Part shown: positions 1 through 11,109 of the stretch, piece after piece | Layout of the letters: each line of letters opens with the position of its first letter | Numbering within the stretch: position 1 is the first letter of the stretch | DNA from: Platanthera guangdongensis | Lineage: Eukaryota; Streptophyta; Magnoliopsida; Asparagales; Orchidaceae | Reading direction: 5' to 3' | NCBI GenBank assembly: GCA_039583875.1 | Contig: CM077150.1 | Span: forward strand, 53,199,451 to 53,263,450 | DNA: 64,000 nt | Notes under the pieces: model-generated | Database searches by the model: none | The model's input: the letters and a program-made list of their open reading frames with translations, nothing else | What the model was told of the DNA's origin: nothing | Translations under genes and position numbers: made by a program

Positions 1-640
1 TGACGCCATAGCCTTCAAGAAAAGGAAAGCTAGCAAACTTCGTCCGCTATCGTGAGACGGAGAAGACGGGCCATTGGAAGGTGGTGACAGCCCTTCTCTA
101 CCCCGGTTGCAGTTGAGGACCGAGCTTGGACACGGAATGACAACCCGATGATTCCAGCCTTGAATCCTCAGCAAGACTTCGGATTCGGTCGATCTCTTGA
201 CTTGTTCTTGCTTTATTGTTTAATATTGGTGTTTAACTTTATTTATATTGATGTAGTATGCTTAGTTTGTAAAACGTTTTTATACAATCATGTCTATGTG
301 ATTTTGTATGTTTTTGTTATTTACTTGAGTTGCGCCATACTCCATCCACCACCATCCACCCTTGCCGCACTAGCAATTGCTAGTGGCATGTGTTGCGAAG
401 AGGTGCTCACGACCCTCATTTCGCCGTTCTAACCACCTCATCCGCTAGCCTTCTCGTCCATCCGCCTAGTGATTCGGTGCATATCGGCCCGACTAGTCTT
501 CCATCCCGCCTGGCGAAGCATCGCATAGCGGCGTTGTATAAGAGTAGTTGTTAGCCTTTTATTTTCTGTTTATCGCAACAATCCAAACCCCCCTTAGTTA
601 GCTCCGACCTGAGGACTTCAATCTCAAGTCCTCCTCGAAA
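1..640. other. Unassigned left edge
   Basis: I recognise no gene here. An open frame at 148-432 (+) encodes a very hydrophobic 94-residue peptide with no family signature and is probably chance. Nothing like a palindromic U3 array is present. The stretch may belong to an element cut by the window edge. Confidence 0.4.
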
Positions 641-1352
641 TTAACTCCACCTTACTGTGTTCCTTCAGAGATCGATATTTGGGAAAGCCCCCATTTTATA
701 TTACTTATGCGACCGGTTCACTGCCGTGATCTTATGCATCAACCTTCAACCAATTCTCTCCATCTGGTTGAAGATACTATTATCTTTTCATCAATAACTT
801 TTGTATGATCTGTAATAGATCTGAGTGTAGGAGATTTATTTCTCTGAGTTGTCAGCCAAAATTATAAAGGCTGAGGTAGGGCTGAGTGCCTGAGGTAGGG
901 GAATCTGTTCCCTGAGTTGTAGGCCTGTGAAAGAGGCTGAGGTAGGGCTTTTGCCTGAGTTGTAGGAGTGGGGTTTCACTCTGAGTTGTAGGCCTGTGAA
1001 AGAGGCTGAGGTAGGGCTTGTGCCCGAGTTGTAGGAGTGTGGATTCACTCTGAGTTGTAGGAACCATTCTTGGTTCTGAGCTGTAAGATCTGAGAAGAAA
1101 GAAGAAAGTTAGGCCGAATCTAGTACACTGCTAGATAGACGAAGGGGGAAAGTGGATGTACCCATCATTTGAGGAACCACTATAAATCTGGTGTGCAATC
1201 TGTGGAATGTTGTGTGTATGTGAATGTTGTGCTGTGATATCTGCTGAATAAATTGCTAAACTAGATAGATTTGTCTGCCTAAGTTAGAAAAAGAATTGAA
1301 CCTATTCACCCCCCCTCTAGGTGTTTAGGACATCTTGAAACTAATTCTTTCA
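641..1352 (+). repeat. Sirevirus-like LTR fragment, R-U5 side
   Basis: This is the sense-strand counterpart of the distal part of the Sirevirus LTRs at 27483-29336 and 38264-40169. It shares the run of short phrases around 'gagttgtagg' and 'gaggtaggg', the segment 'gtggatgtaccca' followed by 'ggaaccactataaatct', and the end 'attcacccccc..ctctaggtg'. It ends in TTTCA at 1352, as the other copies do. No TGTCGACA array is present, so the U3 part is missing or very diverged. The left border is approximate. Confidence 0.65.
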
Positions 1353-1441
1353 GTTGTCCCTTGCATGACGTGACATCAAGACACATATTTTCTCTCAGTC
1401 CGATAATATATTTATATATTGAGAAAATGCAGGTTGTAACA
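1353..1441 (+). repeat. Possible tail of a Ty3/gypsy 5' LTR
   Basis: This short stretch ends in TTGTAACA and is followed after two bases by a tRNA-Met-type primer site. That places it as the last bases of a 5' LTR whose upstream part was replaced by the Sirevirus-like LTR. The assignment rests on position only. Confidence 0.4.
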
Positions 1442-1443
1442 AC

Positions 1444-1459
1444 TAGTATCAGAGCTAAG
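1444..1459 (+). promoter_or_regulatory. Primer binding site (tRNA-Met type)
   Basis: The sequence TAGTATCAGAGCTAAG differs by one base from the plant retrotransposon consensus TGGTATCAGAGC over its first 12 bases. It lies two bases after a TGTAACA LTR end. It would prime minus-strand DNA synthesis of the element whose gag lies at 11711. Confidence 0.6.
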
Positions 1460-1525
1460 TTGGTTTGGTTCATTAGATGGGTTAGTCAAACGACCATTCA
1501 TTTTTAGAATCTTACTTCATTGCAT

Positions 1526-1554
1526 CACTACACCATATCATGCATATGGTAGCG
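1526..1554 (+). repeat. Left terminal inverted repeat of CACTA-like element
   Basis: These 29 bases are the exact reverse complement of 11110-11138. The repeat starts with CACTAC. Confidence 0.9.
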
Positions 1555-1880
1555 CTAAAAAACCGCTACTATATTTGAAAAAACAACCATTGTAGAGCTA
1601 CGGTAGTGGTTGCATGTGTGTTGCATCCGTTGTCGTGGTCGTAGGGTTTGGTAACGGTTACCCAATATATTGCGGCGTCCCTACAACCGCTACTATAAGT
1701 ACATCTATTATAGCGGTTATGGTTTTCAATGGTAGCGATTATTCCATTTTACAGCTACGGTTACGATACTCTATGGTAGCGTTTATGCTTGTATTTGACA
1801 ACATTTATGATTTCCTATGGTAGCAATTATCCTCATATATAGCAACGTTTTATATTCTCAATGACAACGATTATGATGAT
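1555..1880. repeat. Left subterminal repeat region
   Basis: Around ten degenerate copies of the motif (G)GTAGCGGTT or its complement AACCGCTAC occur in both orientations. Such arrays are the known transposase-binding regions of CACTA elements. Confidence 0.65.
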
Positions 1881-2205
1881 CAATACAAGCAGTCTGAGAA
1901 TGGACCCTAAATTCAATAATATTCAATTTGGAGGCAAGAGTGAACCCAAAATTCAATTACAAACGTGATTTCACAGTTAAGAGTTAAAATTTCCAATGTG
2001 ATTACAAATGTGATTATCAATGTCATTCCCAAGCCAAAATTCAATTACATCTCGAACACTCAAATGTCATTCCCAAGATAAGAGTTAAAATGTCAAATGA
2101 AAAATAATCCAATTAGCTATATATTATCATCAACTAGATGACAAAATTTTTTTTAAACTTTTCTCCTCAACTCATACATCTCGAACACTCAAATTTGTAA
2201 CAAAA
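1881..2205. other. CACTA-like element interior, no gene seen
   Basis: AT-rich sequence with loose repeats of 'ttcccaag..aaaattcaattaca' and 'tctcgaacactcaaat'. No coding or structural signal was recognised. Confidence 0.5.
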
Positions 2206-2375
2206 TCAACAGTATAAGAAATTTGCTACTCCTACGTCAATTTTTCCACAAAGTGTGGCCGGAGACCTCAACGCGACATCTCCAAGTTCTTCTTTTGAAT
2301 ACTTCTGGTAGATCACAGTCAGCTTGTCATCTTGCATAGAAGAATGAAATCCCACCATTATCTCAGCACACTCCC
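2206..2375 (-). pseudogene. Exon-like fragment of an unidentified captured gene
   Basis: On the minus strand a canonical 3' splice site (GCGCAG) is followed by a 56-codon open frame ending in TGA at 2206-2208. It includes the stretch MVGFHSSMQDDKLTVIYQKY. The composition looks like a real protein, unlike the neighbouring AT-rich DNA. I do not recognise the family. It lies about 290 bases beyond the end of the captured P1 gene on the same strand, so it may come from the gene next to P1 in the donor locus or from a separate capture. Confidence 0.45.
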
Positions 2376-2667
2376 TGCGCCATAATCAGGATTATCAATT
2401 ACAAACATGCCGCCTTACCGCCGAAAAATTCAACAATAAATACCAACCAGCACAAGAGTTTCATACCTCAGCTGCGACTCCGAAAGTAAGTTTCACATAT
2501 AATTAATTATGTAAAAATAAATGATTGACTTCCAAACAAAATAAAGCTAAACTTTCAGGAGAGAGAACACCATACTGACAATACAATTCTAGAATAAACA
2601 AAATAATTAACAATTCAACAAGTTTAAAGTCATTTACCTAATAATGTGGAAAATAAAAAGAAGATTT

Positions 2668-3256
2668 TTAGTCAAAAAGACTGAAACCCATATCATCATC
2701 ACTCTCCTCCTTTGCCTCTTCATGCAAACGGAGAAAAATGGTACAGATTAGGAACATAAAGGGACAAATTATTCATCATAATATCAAAAACGAGACAGTA
2801 AAAAGTAAAAAAAAAACTTTCTTCTCCCCAGCAGCTGGGGCTGCTTCCGTGGCAGCACTACCGCCACCACCAGCGGCTAGAGCTGCTATAGCAACGGAAG
2901 GTCCACGTACACCTAAAAAAAACCATCCGAACAATACAGGGATCAAAGTCGATGAAATGAAAAGGAACGAAATTAATCAATCTAGAAAATAGAATGGAGA
3001 ATAAGACTGGATCCAACGCTGAGGATGAGATCATGGATGCTCCTCTTCTCAAGAAGCTTTGCGAACAGGGTCGCCCAATAAGATTCAAAAGAAATTTTTG
3101 CAGATTTCACCAACGTGGAGATCTCCGCCTGCTCACTTGAAAAGTATTAGAAAGCCTACAATCTTTTGTGTCGGAGAATGCAATACAATAATGTTACCGT
3201 GATGGGAATCCCGTCATCATATACGATCAAAGCAGCGCTTGCTCACCAATCGACAT
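2668..3256 (-). pseudogene. RPP1: Captured 60S acidic ribosomal protein P1 gene, four exons, broken
   Basis: P1 is a lateral-stalk protein of the cytosolic large ribosomal subunit that recruits elongation factors. All four exons can be read. Exon 1 (3256-3198) starts with MSIGE and, after a 10-base deletion that shifts the frame, ends in YDDGIPIT. Exon 2 (3128 to about 3007) encodes [15 protein letters not shown] and [19 protein letters not shown]. Exon 3 (2912-2818) is an Ala/Gly-rich hinge ending AAPAAGEKK. Exon 4 (about 2721-2668) encodes the hallmark tail KEESDDDMGFSLFD and a stop. The start and ESYW motif point to P1, not P2. Introns are kept, so this is a genomic capture and not a retrocopy. 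Splice sites at the exon 2 donor and exon 4 acceptor are lost. It sits inside a CACTA-like transposon. Confidence 0.92.
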
Positions 3257-3286
3257 CGTAGGCAGCAAACAAGAAAAATCTGAGAT

Positions 3287-3295
3287 CGAAACAAG
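3287..3295. repeat. Target site duplication of MULE, left copy
   Basis: CGAAACAAG here is repeated exactly at 10290-10298. Nine bases is the usual MULE duplication length. Confidence 0.92.
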
Positions 3296-3430
3296 GGAAA
3301 ATTTTTAGGTCAGGCGAACGGACCATGCCATCATCAGAATATAAAAACTCCTTTTGCTCATGGGGCCCACCACCTATTCGAAATTTTCGCCCAATCGAGC
3401 ACCGCCTTCCTCATTTCTCGGCGGAAGAAT
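3296..3430 (+). repeat. MULE left terminal inverted repeat
   Basis: About 135 bases match the reverse complement of 10155-10289 with few differences, including 'caggcgaacggaccatgcc' and 'ggggcccaccacctat'. Inner border approximate. Confidence 0.88.
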
Positions 3431-3880
3431 AGGCGGAAACCTATCTCCTCCTTCCTCATTTCTCGGCGGAAGAATAGGCGGAAACCTAGACTCAAAAATT
3501 TTCCGCCTATTCTCAACGTTTCTTCTCCCCATTCCGATCCTTCCTCCAACGAAAATATCGCCATTTCCTGCTGTGGAATCATCTCAGTTGGTGGCTTCAA
3601 ATGTCGGCATTTCCTGTTGTGGAATCATCTCCGACGAAAATCTCCGGCTGAAATTATAACTTTCGTCATCATCCACTTACTCTGAGGAGAAGGTATTATT
3701 TCCTCCGTCTACTCTGAATTTTTGCAATCGCATTATGGAGTTGTGGTTGCAGTTGTTTTTCTTTCTATGTTCTCAGTTTCAGCATGCCCGTCAGAAATGT
3801 GATGTGTAGTTGTAGTTGCATGTTCTTTCAATGTTCTCAGTCTTTTTTTGTACTCGTAGTTAGAGTATTATGTAATTTCG
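3431..3880. other. MULE 5' region of the Ulp1-like gene
   Basis: Holds a short direct duplication (a 44-base unit near 3405-3490 containing 'ctcggcggaagaataggcgg'). No coding signal is clear. It probably contains the promoter and leader of the Ulp1-like gene. Confidence 0.4.
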
Positions 3881-4135
3881 ATGTTTGTTTGCAGTCGCTT
3901 TTTTAACCTGTAGTTGCAGTTGTATTTCCGTTCAACGCTTTGCAGTCGGTTTTTTCACCCGTAGTTGCAGTTGTATTTCCGTTCAATGCTTTGCAGTCGC
4001 TTTTTTAACCCGTAGTTGCAGTTGTATTTCCGTTCAATGTTTTGCAGTCGCTTTTTTAACCCGTAGTTGCAGTTGTATTTCCGTTCAATGTTTTGCAGTC
4101 GAACTTTGTATTCTTAGTTGCAGTTGTATTTAGTG
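3881..4135 (+). repeat. 51-bp minisatellite
   Basis: About five tandem copies of a 51-base unit containing 'gtagttgcagttgtatttcc'. Because the unit is a multiple of three, it reads open as a repeated 17-residue Cys-rich peptide, which I treat as incidental. It ends just before the start codon of the Ulp1-like gene. Confidence 0.85.
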
Positions 4136-4161
4136 AGCCTTTCTGATTTTTCAGTTCCAGC

Positions 4162-6667
4162 ATGCCCGGGATCGAATACCTAAGTTGCAGATGCGCGCCA
4201 AATACTTTCACAGCGAATGTCACACCCCTCTTAAATAGATTGTCCGAAGAATCTATAGAAGCCCTTAGGGATGCTCGTCTCCTTCCTCTGTTCTGAATGC
4301 GAACTATTCCACAAAACATACCAATGTTGTATGTTCTGTTGAGGTTATACAACATGGATAAGCAAGCCTTCCAGCTTGGGAAATATCTTGTCAAAATGAC
4401 CGTCAACAAGGTGGCTCTTATATTGGGTCTCCCAAATGCGGGTCTTCACTTTAAGTTTTCAAGATCACCCGTTGTGGACATGACCCACAAGAGGTTAACT
4501 GAAGAGATTCATAGAGCTGCTGATGAGGAGGGGTCTCACCATGATGATGGTATAAGATTAAGTATGTTGATTAATTATTTATTAGCTATGTTCTTCTTTT
4601 CGTTGAAGAGTTTGAAGGTTCCTTCCTGTGTTACAAAGATCACATGTCTCCCCAAGTTCCTGAAATATAACTGGCCTCTTGCCATCCATGAGTTTCTTCA
4701 TCTACAGTTCAATCATTTAAGCCGTGTAAGTGTTATTCGAAGTGCTGGTAGCAACATTGGTTCCTTAGAGGGATGCACTACCGTATTATTGGTATGTGTT
4801 GGTCAACATAGTAATATTTTTTTGTATTATGTTTATTCTTTTTGCTCTAACTTTTAATATTTGAAGGTGTGGATGTACGAACACACCAAGCTCCAACCTC
4901 CGTTGGTCGACCTAGCATGCCCTAAAGTTTGTCGCTGGTCTCCTACCCTTAAGTACAGTGCCAAGTTTTGCATGAAAGTACAAGAGAACTTGTTCATGAA
5001 GAATTATGTACGTTATAAAAACATAAACTTATTTATCAAATAATCTTCTCTTATCATCATCATTGCATTTTACTGTTATTTGTAGGTCATTAGGGAGTTT
5101 CGGAATGTGCTTGATGAGGAGAAGGTCCTACTGGGTGAAGAAGATGATGACTCAGATTTTGAAACACCTCCACCAAGGAAAGAGAAACAAAAATGGGTAA
5201 AGTTTGCGACCATAGATTTTGTTGCCGAGAAATTAGGTTATGAGAATAAGATAGATGAGAACAGAAGTAAGATAAGTAAAGAGAAATTTTTGATGAGAAT
5301 GATTAGGTCGGAGATGAAGAGATCGAGGAGTGAAGAAAAGGTTGAGCATGTTCAAACTGACGAGGGTTGGAGAGGTCTAGAAGACCGACTCAAGGCATAC
5401 ATCAAAGAAGAGGTTGCAGGATTGAAGAATTTGTGTGAGTCATGGTTTAGGACCTTACAAAGTGAATTTAAACCAAGTTCTTCATCGGTTCCGACCACAC
5501 AGCTGTCACAGCCCACTTACACACTTGAGTATACCATTGTTCCTAAAACACAACAGTCTTCTCCGGAGGTAATTACAGTTAGCCCAAGAAAGGTGATGAA
5601 GGCCATATGTAAACGGGCACCTACTATTCATGAGACAGATGTTAAGTATCCCGGGAGATTGCTTCTAACGAAAAGAGATAGGGAAAGTATTGATTTTGTC
5701 CTGTGCAAATTTGTTGACAGGTACATTTGTTTGTCCTTTAAAACTACTTGGTTGTAATGAAAGCTATTAATTTCCAAAATGTTTTTTAGGAGTATGTTAA
5801 TTTTTGAAAGTGGGAACATATTCATGTCAAGAGGTGATGTAGATGATCTCCTTGGCCAAGGTTGGGTCATGGACAATCATCTAAATACCTATTCTGTGGT
5901 AATTGGTGCGAAAAGGAAAAGGACTCCACAAAAAATTAGAAGTTATCTCTATGTGTCCCCAAATCACGAGGTATGGTACTTTTTTCATCAAAATAAGTAA
6001 AGTAAGTAATTGCACCATGTTCTATCATTTAAATTATAATACTATTGTCTAATATGCATTGTCTAATGTGTAGTATTATAAAAGAAGTAACACTAGGAAT
6101 TACACCACTCTTATCAGTCATATTACGAAAGAGGCTGTTAATTCCTCAGAAATAATTATCATGCCTTGCCATCTCACTAGTCATTGAGCCTTATTGGTTT
6201 GCTGGGTAAAATAGCAGCATTGGGAATATTTTGATTCGCTCCCAAGCAGCCTTCATCGGGCCGGCATACGTGCTAACATATGTATAAAGAACACCACTCA
6301 ATATTATATTGTTGCTTAATGTTAATCATTTAATTCAATTACATTTACATTGTCACATGTACAACAGCTGAAGGTGCTTCAAGATGATGTTTCAGCGGCA
6401 TTTCCAGAAGGCTTCGTTAATTGGCCAGTAGAGGATGCGATCGACTTGCCTAAACAGGACAATAGTTGAGACTGCAGAGTATTTGTTTTGAAGTTCATGG
6501 AAGTGATTTCATCCACAACAACCGTATCATGGGCAGAACACAAGAAATGGCAAGAAGACATGTCGCGGTTTCGCGCCGAAATTGTGGCAGAAATTTTAAA
6601 AACCTTTTCAAGCAGTATTTCAGAGAGGATTGCTAGACTAGATCCTTCAGATGCAGGATTAACTTAA
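4162..6667 (+). pseudogene. Ulp1-like (C48 cysteine peptidase) transposon gene, six exons
   Basis: Ulp1-family peptidases cleave SUMO-like modifiers. Exons read at 4162-4791, 4867-5007, 5086-5720, 5790-5970, 6074 to about 6281, and 6368-6667, mostly with GT..AG borders. The N-terminal half resembles the domain that precedes the peptidase in plant transposon ULP genes (RCAPNTF, then KVALILGLPNAG). The C-terminal half shows peptidase landmarks: IIMPCHLTSH with the catalytic His, YFDSLP with the Asp, and DCRVFVLKFME with the Cys. In-frame stops are at 4294, 6185, 6212 and 6467. Two of these flank the His and Cys motifs. The glycine normally after the catalytic Cys is Arg. It cannot make an active enzyme. 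The exon 5/6 border is unresolved. Confidence 0.82.
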
Positions 6668-7202
6668 ATTTATATGACAATATTTTATTCTAAATAGTTT
6701 AGAATTGATGCAAACACTAATTTTGGAAGTGTGCTTTATAGTGTGTTTAATAAGACAATGTTTTATTTTGAACAATGTTTACTCGATGGTATCTAATGCA
6801 CTGTACCTGCCTTTTGAATGTTAATACTACCTAAGCTCTACCAGTTTAGGACCTTACTTGGATATGCTTGTTGTAATTTATCTTAATCATCATTTGCAGC
6901 TACATGAGAAGTCTCTTAGGAGAAAATCTTTGGCGATAATACATTTGAACATAGTGTGAAGGGTTCTTCACCATCATGTGGAAATTAGTTGTTTGCTCTG
7001 TCATTTGCAGCTATATGATATAATAATTAGCTGTTTGCTTGTATTCATTTGCAACGATCTTAGACATTAAAAAAAATACCTTTAAACTTTCTCCCTGATA
7101 GGGAATGGTTGAAAATTACAATCAATCTGTGAAAATCGCAATTATTAGTGGATATAGGAATTGTCCCAAGTTGTCCCGCATTTACTCATGGTCGCACAAA
7201 CA
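6668..7202. other. Intergenic region between convergent MULE genes
   Basis: AT-rich 535 bases between the stop codons of the Ulp1-like gene and the transposase. It must hold both 3' untranslated regions. No further gene is seen. Confidence 0.55.
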
Positions 7203-9884
7203 TTATGGTTTAAATACATTGGGAATGCCCGGAAAATCAAAAGATAAATTTACATAAAATTCATCATTAAAATCACTTGGAGCTTCATTAGGCAACACAG
7301 TTGGAGCAACTATTTTTGTCTCCTCTTGGTTTTCTACTGAAAGGTTGGAAAAATTGATCTCTTGCACGGTTTGTTCAGCGGCTATTATCTCCTTCTTAAC
7401 CGTGGCTTTCTTCCCTACAAAAAATAATTAATTTAATAGTAAGTCGGTCAAAATAATTAATCAAAGATGTAACAATCTTTAAAAGATTAATAGATTTACT
7501 TGGTTTTTTACTCCATGTCTCCCAGTACCCCTTCAATCTTGCATTCGATATTCCTTTTGGTTTCTTCGTTTCAAGATCTCTAACCAATGGTGTGTTTCTG
7601 TCATTCTCATCGCTCAAATCTCTTTTGCGCATTTCAGCAGCCTCAACTATCTCATCTGCTTCTTTTGCTAAAACATGCAATCCTCCCAAAACATGTGCCT
7701 TTGCATCCTTGCTGTTCTCTACTCAGTTTGCAAGGTCATAAGCGAAACGCATCAGGTGATTTCTAAATATCAAACTAGAGTTACACTCTATTATGCTAGG
7801 AGTATTTGGTAGGTAGATGCCCTTTTTAGCATTATGATAGAATCGTTTAAGCAAATATATGGATGAAATTTCTCTTAAATTTTTCAAATTATATATTCTA
7901 AGAATATGCTTGCAAAAAATGCCTCTAGTCTCGAAACCTCTGCATGAACACGTAGTCTCATTGGTCTTAGAATTATAGCTAACAAACCATCATTTGTCAT
8001 CACTACCATCACAGAGCTTTGTAACGTATAAATAATTATTTTCATCATGTCTCATTTCATCCACTACACATATGCCCGCAGCTCCCTCCATGAAAGCCTG
8101 TTCAAATCTAAGATACATTTTTCTTATGTAGAACTTAGACGCATGTTTAAGCATCGCACAACTTTTGACCTTTAAGCTTACGGTCCCTTGCTTGCATCTA
8201 AAATCTTCGTCTTGTTCTCCTCTCCGCCAAGACCCCACCAATTTCTCCAACCCCATGAAACACTCCACCAGACTACTAGTTGCCTTCGAACATCCATGCA
8301 ATCCATTATTGGCAGATTCGCTTCGTTGTGTTGACAATATACCAAGATCTAACACATCCTTGTTGAAGGCTGTAGACCAGTTCCTCCTTGCTCTATGTAA
8401 ATCCCCCAACCATCGGTTTTCTTGCAAGTTTCCTCTGCTAATCATCTCATTCCAGTATCTATCAAACTCGAGCTCACTGTCACACTTACTCATGCATTGA
8501 TAAAAAAGCCCGCGTACACTTTTCTCATTATTAAAGCATGGAACTTTTGAAGGCGCTTTTTTGGAGATATGCCACTGACATAAACGATGACGAGTCCCGG
8601 TAAATACTCTTTCAATAGCAACGGCCATAGTTGTGTCTTGATCCCTGAATATAATTGTCGGTAGTTTACCACCAACAAATTTCAGAAATGTGTTGAAGAC
8701 CCAACAAAATGAATCGATGGACTCCTCAGAAATAAAAGCACCACCAACAAATACATTCTGCTAGTTATTGTTGACGACGCTAAATGGTGCACAAGCCAAA
8801 TTATACTTGTTTAATCTATATGTTGTGTCAAAGATAACTACGTCACCGTAGCAGTCATAATCGATTTTGCTTTGTCCGTCCATCCAGAAAAAACTTGTCA
8901 ATCTATTCAGCTCATCAGTACGAACATCATACGAGAACATGTTGTCCTCCAACTGTTTTTCCTGTAGAATTTTCAGCAAACTAAGTGAATCACCGCTTTC
9001 AATTAGCGCCTTCTTTTCCCGCTGCACAAAGTTGTAGGCATCAGATTTTGAAAAGCCAACATTCTCGAACCCACCGACTTCATTAGACAAAAACTTATAC
9101 GCGTGAACTGTTTTAACTCCCGTGTCCGTCAGATTCTTAATAAGGCTACCCTGCATTTTTGAAATGCTACGGGCCGATCTTAATAGATGCTGTTCGTTCT
9201 CCATCGCTAACGGGTGATTGTGTTTCTCGACAAACTTTGTAACTGTCTAATTCCTACCCTCTGTATCAGTGGTAAAATAAATGCATGCAAGACAACCAGT
9301 GCGTGTTTCTAATTTTTGATATTTTTTGGGTGAGGGTCTCACCTTCTTCAATCCAGCTTTGACACAACTATATGCTCGACATTTTATAATCCTTGTATGT
9401 ATCCAGTAGCTCAAATGTTCTTTTCGAACACTGAAACCCATGCTATGAGCATATTCACAGTACATAGCATACGCCTCGTCTTCTGAATGCACAATTGGAA
9501 AAACAACCTGGTGTTTGTTGACCTGAAAAAAAGTATAAATGTTTAGTTCACTCCTAAATAAAAAAATAGCTGCAAATAAAGATAATGCAACAATTAATTT
9601 TCAAAACAGTTGAATTTCACTTAAAAAATGCAGTTGTAAATCCGAAAAATCATTTCAAATTTGAATGCTGCACTGCAAAAAGAAAACCAAGCAGTTGAAT
9701 TTCACAAAAAAATTGCAGTTGAAAAGTAAAATAAAAAAACACTAGCTAATGTCCAACAAATGTTCAGCAAATCATTTCAAATTAAAATGCAACACTGCCA
9801 CAAGAAAACCAAGCTTACATTGACCGTTTCATCACCAACATTTTTGGAAGAGGCATGAGCACTTGTTCCCCCGTGAGCCGCCAT
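7203..9884 (-). pseudogene. FAR1-like MULE transposase (mudrA type), three exons
   Basis: Joining 9884-9819, 9522-7500 and 7414-7203 at canonical GT..AG sites gives 2,301 bases, exactly 767 codons, with no frameshift. Order of domains: FAR1-type DNA-binding domain (about residues 30-125, from SEDEAYAMYCEYAHSMGF to KFVEKHNHPL); MULE transposase core (about 240-340: GDVVIFDTTYR, then IIFRDQD and CQWHISKKAP, giving the first two acidic residues of the DDE set); SWIM zinc finger after residue 535 (CSCRGFETRGIFCKHIL). Four in-frame stops break it at 9247-9249, 8761-8763, 7990-7992 and 7723-7725. At the first three a tryptophan is typical of the family. It mobilises the element by cut-and-paste in the nucleus when intact. 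Confidence 0.92.
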
Positions 9885-10154
9885 ATCCTTGCACCTATCA
9901 TAAAAATGGCCATGAAAAAAACCTTGAAATTAGATGTAAAATTAAAGAGAGTGATTTACTGATTTAGATACTAACCTTCAGGAAAAAAAAACACCTCAGA
10001 TTTCAGCATTCAAGAGCTAGTTTTCCGCCATTTCTTCTGCATATGCTGAGGAAGAAGACCTAAGCCGTTGAACGGAGAAGGTGGCTCATCGTCTCCGACA
10101 TCAAGAAACGGCTAGGTTTCCAACAGAGGATGGAGCGGAAGGCGGAGAAATTTT

Positions 10155-10289
10155 TTCGAAAGGGGGCGAGCTACGGAAGGAGGAGCTCAGTTGGGGGAAA
10201 ATTTCAAATAGGTGGTGGGCCCCACGAGCAAAAGGAGTTTTTATATCCTGATGATGGCATGGTCCGTTCGCCTGACCTAAAAATTTTCC
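10155..10289 (-). repeat. MULE right terminal inverted repeat
   Basis: Reverse complement of 3296-3430, with few differences. The outermost bases AAAAATTTTCC pair exactly with the left end. Confidence 0.88.
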
Positions 10290-10298
10290 CGAAACAAG
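10290..10298. repeat. Target site duplication of MULE, right copy
   Basis: CGAAACAAG, identical to 3287-3295. Confidence 0.92.
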
Positions 10299-10899
10299 AG
10301 ATGTTATTTCTGCTCCCGATTAGATCTCATCAGAGAGGTTGAAACCCTACCCGCAACGAAAACACTCGGCCGGGATGAATTGCAAAAAGGAAGAGCTGAA
10401 ATGCCAGCTTTATATCAAGTTTTGTTGACATCTGCTATTTAATCACAGGTCATCCGTAAATCAGATGGCTATTAAAACACGATTGTGCAATATTTACTTG
10501 GTCTTTTTTTGTTATCAAGTGATGATTATTTTCCTTAATATTTTATTAGGCATAATGCAAATGTGATAGCAAAAATCTTGAATATTTGGAGCAAATTTGC
10601 AACACTTATTTAAAACTAGGCGAAAATTTTAGCTACGTTTTTAATGACAAATGCTATTTTTATTTCTCCATATGGATTGATTTTCATATTCCTCCAAGAC
10701 AAAAAAAAACAAAAGAAGTTTAGGCACTCATAATATATGTCAATAAAAAAAATTTGTCACTCGCCACTAATATGGTCATACAATAACAAAATTTTAATGT
10801 AAAAAAATGAACTCATGAGGTTGCTAAATAACTCGGAGACATACAGAGATAATAACTTTTATAATGGAAATTTTGGGGAAGTGTGGGAGAATTTTGGGG
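10299..10899. other. CACTA-like element interior, right part
   Basis: AT-rich sequence continuing the CACTA-like element after the MULE. I see no gene or repeat of note. Confidence 0.5.
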
Positions 10900-11109
10900 A
10901 AAAAATTGGGTGTGGTAGCATTTATAATGTATCATAGCGGTTGTAAATGCAACCATAAATTTGTATTGCTAGCATTTTTGTAATCGCGACAACATAACTG
11001 ATACTATAGGTATGATATGTTATAGTAGTGTATATTTATAAACAGTTGCGATTATAAACGCTACCACAAATATCTTTTAGTAGCGTTTATATAACCGCTA
11101 CAAATTAAT
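10900..11109. repeat. Right subterminal repeat region
   Basis: Degenerate copies of GGTAGCATTT, TAGCGGTT and AACCGCTAC lie directly inside the right terminal repeat, mirroring the left end. Confidence 0.6.

Larger units (their letters stand above)
3296..10289. mobile_element. Mutator-like element (MULE) with Ulp1-like gene
   Basis: The 6,994-bp element has long terminal inverted repeats (about 135 bp) starting GGAAAATTTTTAGG and a perfect 9-bp target duplication. It holds two convergent multi-exon genes: a Ulp1/C48-peptidase-like gene on the plus strand (4162-6667) and a FAR1/mudrA-type transposase on the minus strand (7203-9884). MULEs carrying Ulp1-like genes are known in plants (Kaonashi, CUMULE). 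Both genes are broken by stop codons, yet the ends and duplication are well preserved. It inserted into the CACTA-like element. Confidence 0.92.

Noticed and set aside
148..432. Small membrane protein
   Set aside because: Hydrophobic frame of 94 residues with no homolog that I recognise, in AT-rich DNA without other coding signs.
2668..3256. Functional host RPP1 gene
   Set aside because: Exon 1 has a frame-shifting deletion, two splice sites are lost, and it lies inside a transposon.
3885..4133. Cys-rich repeat protein
   Set aside because: The frame is a by-product of a 51-bp minisatellite, a multiple of three; no support as a gene.
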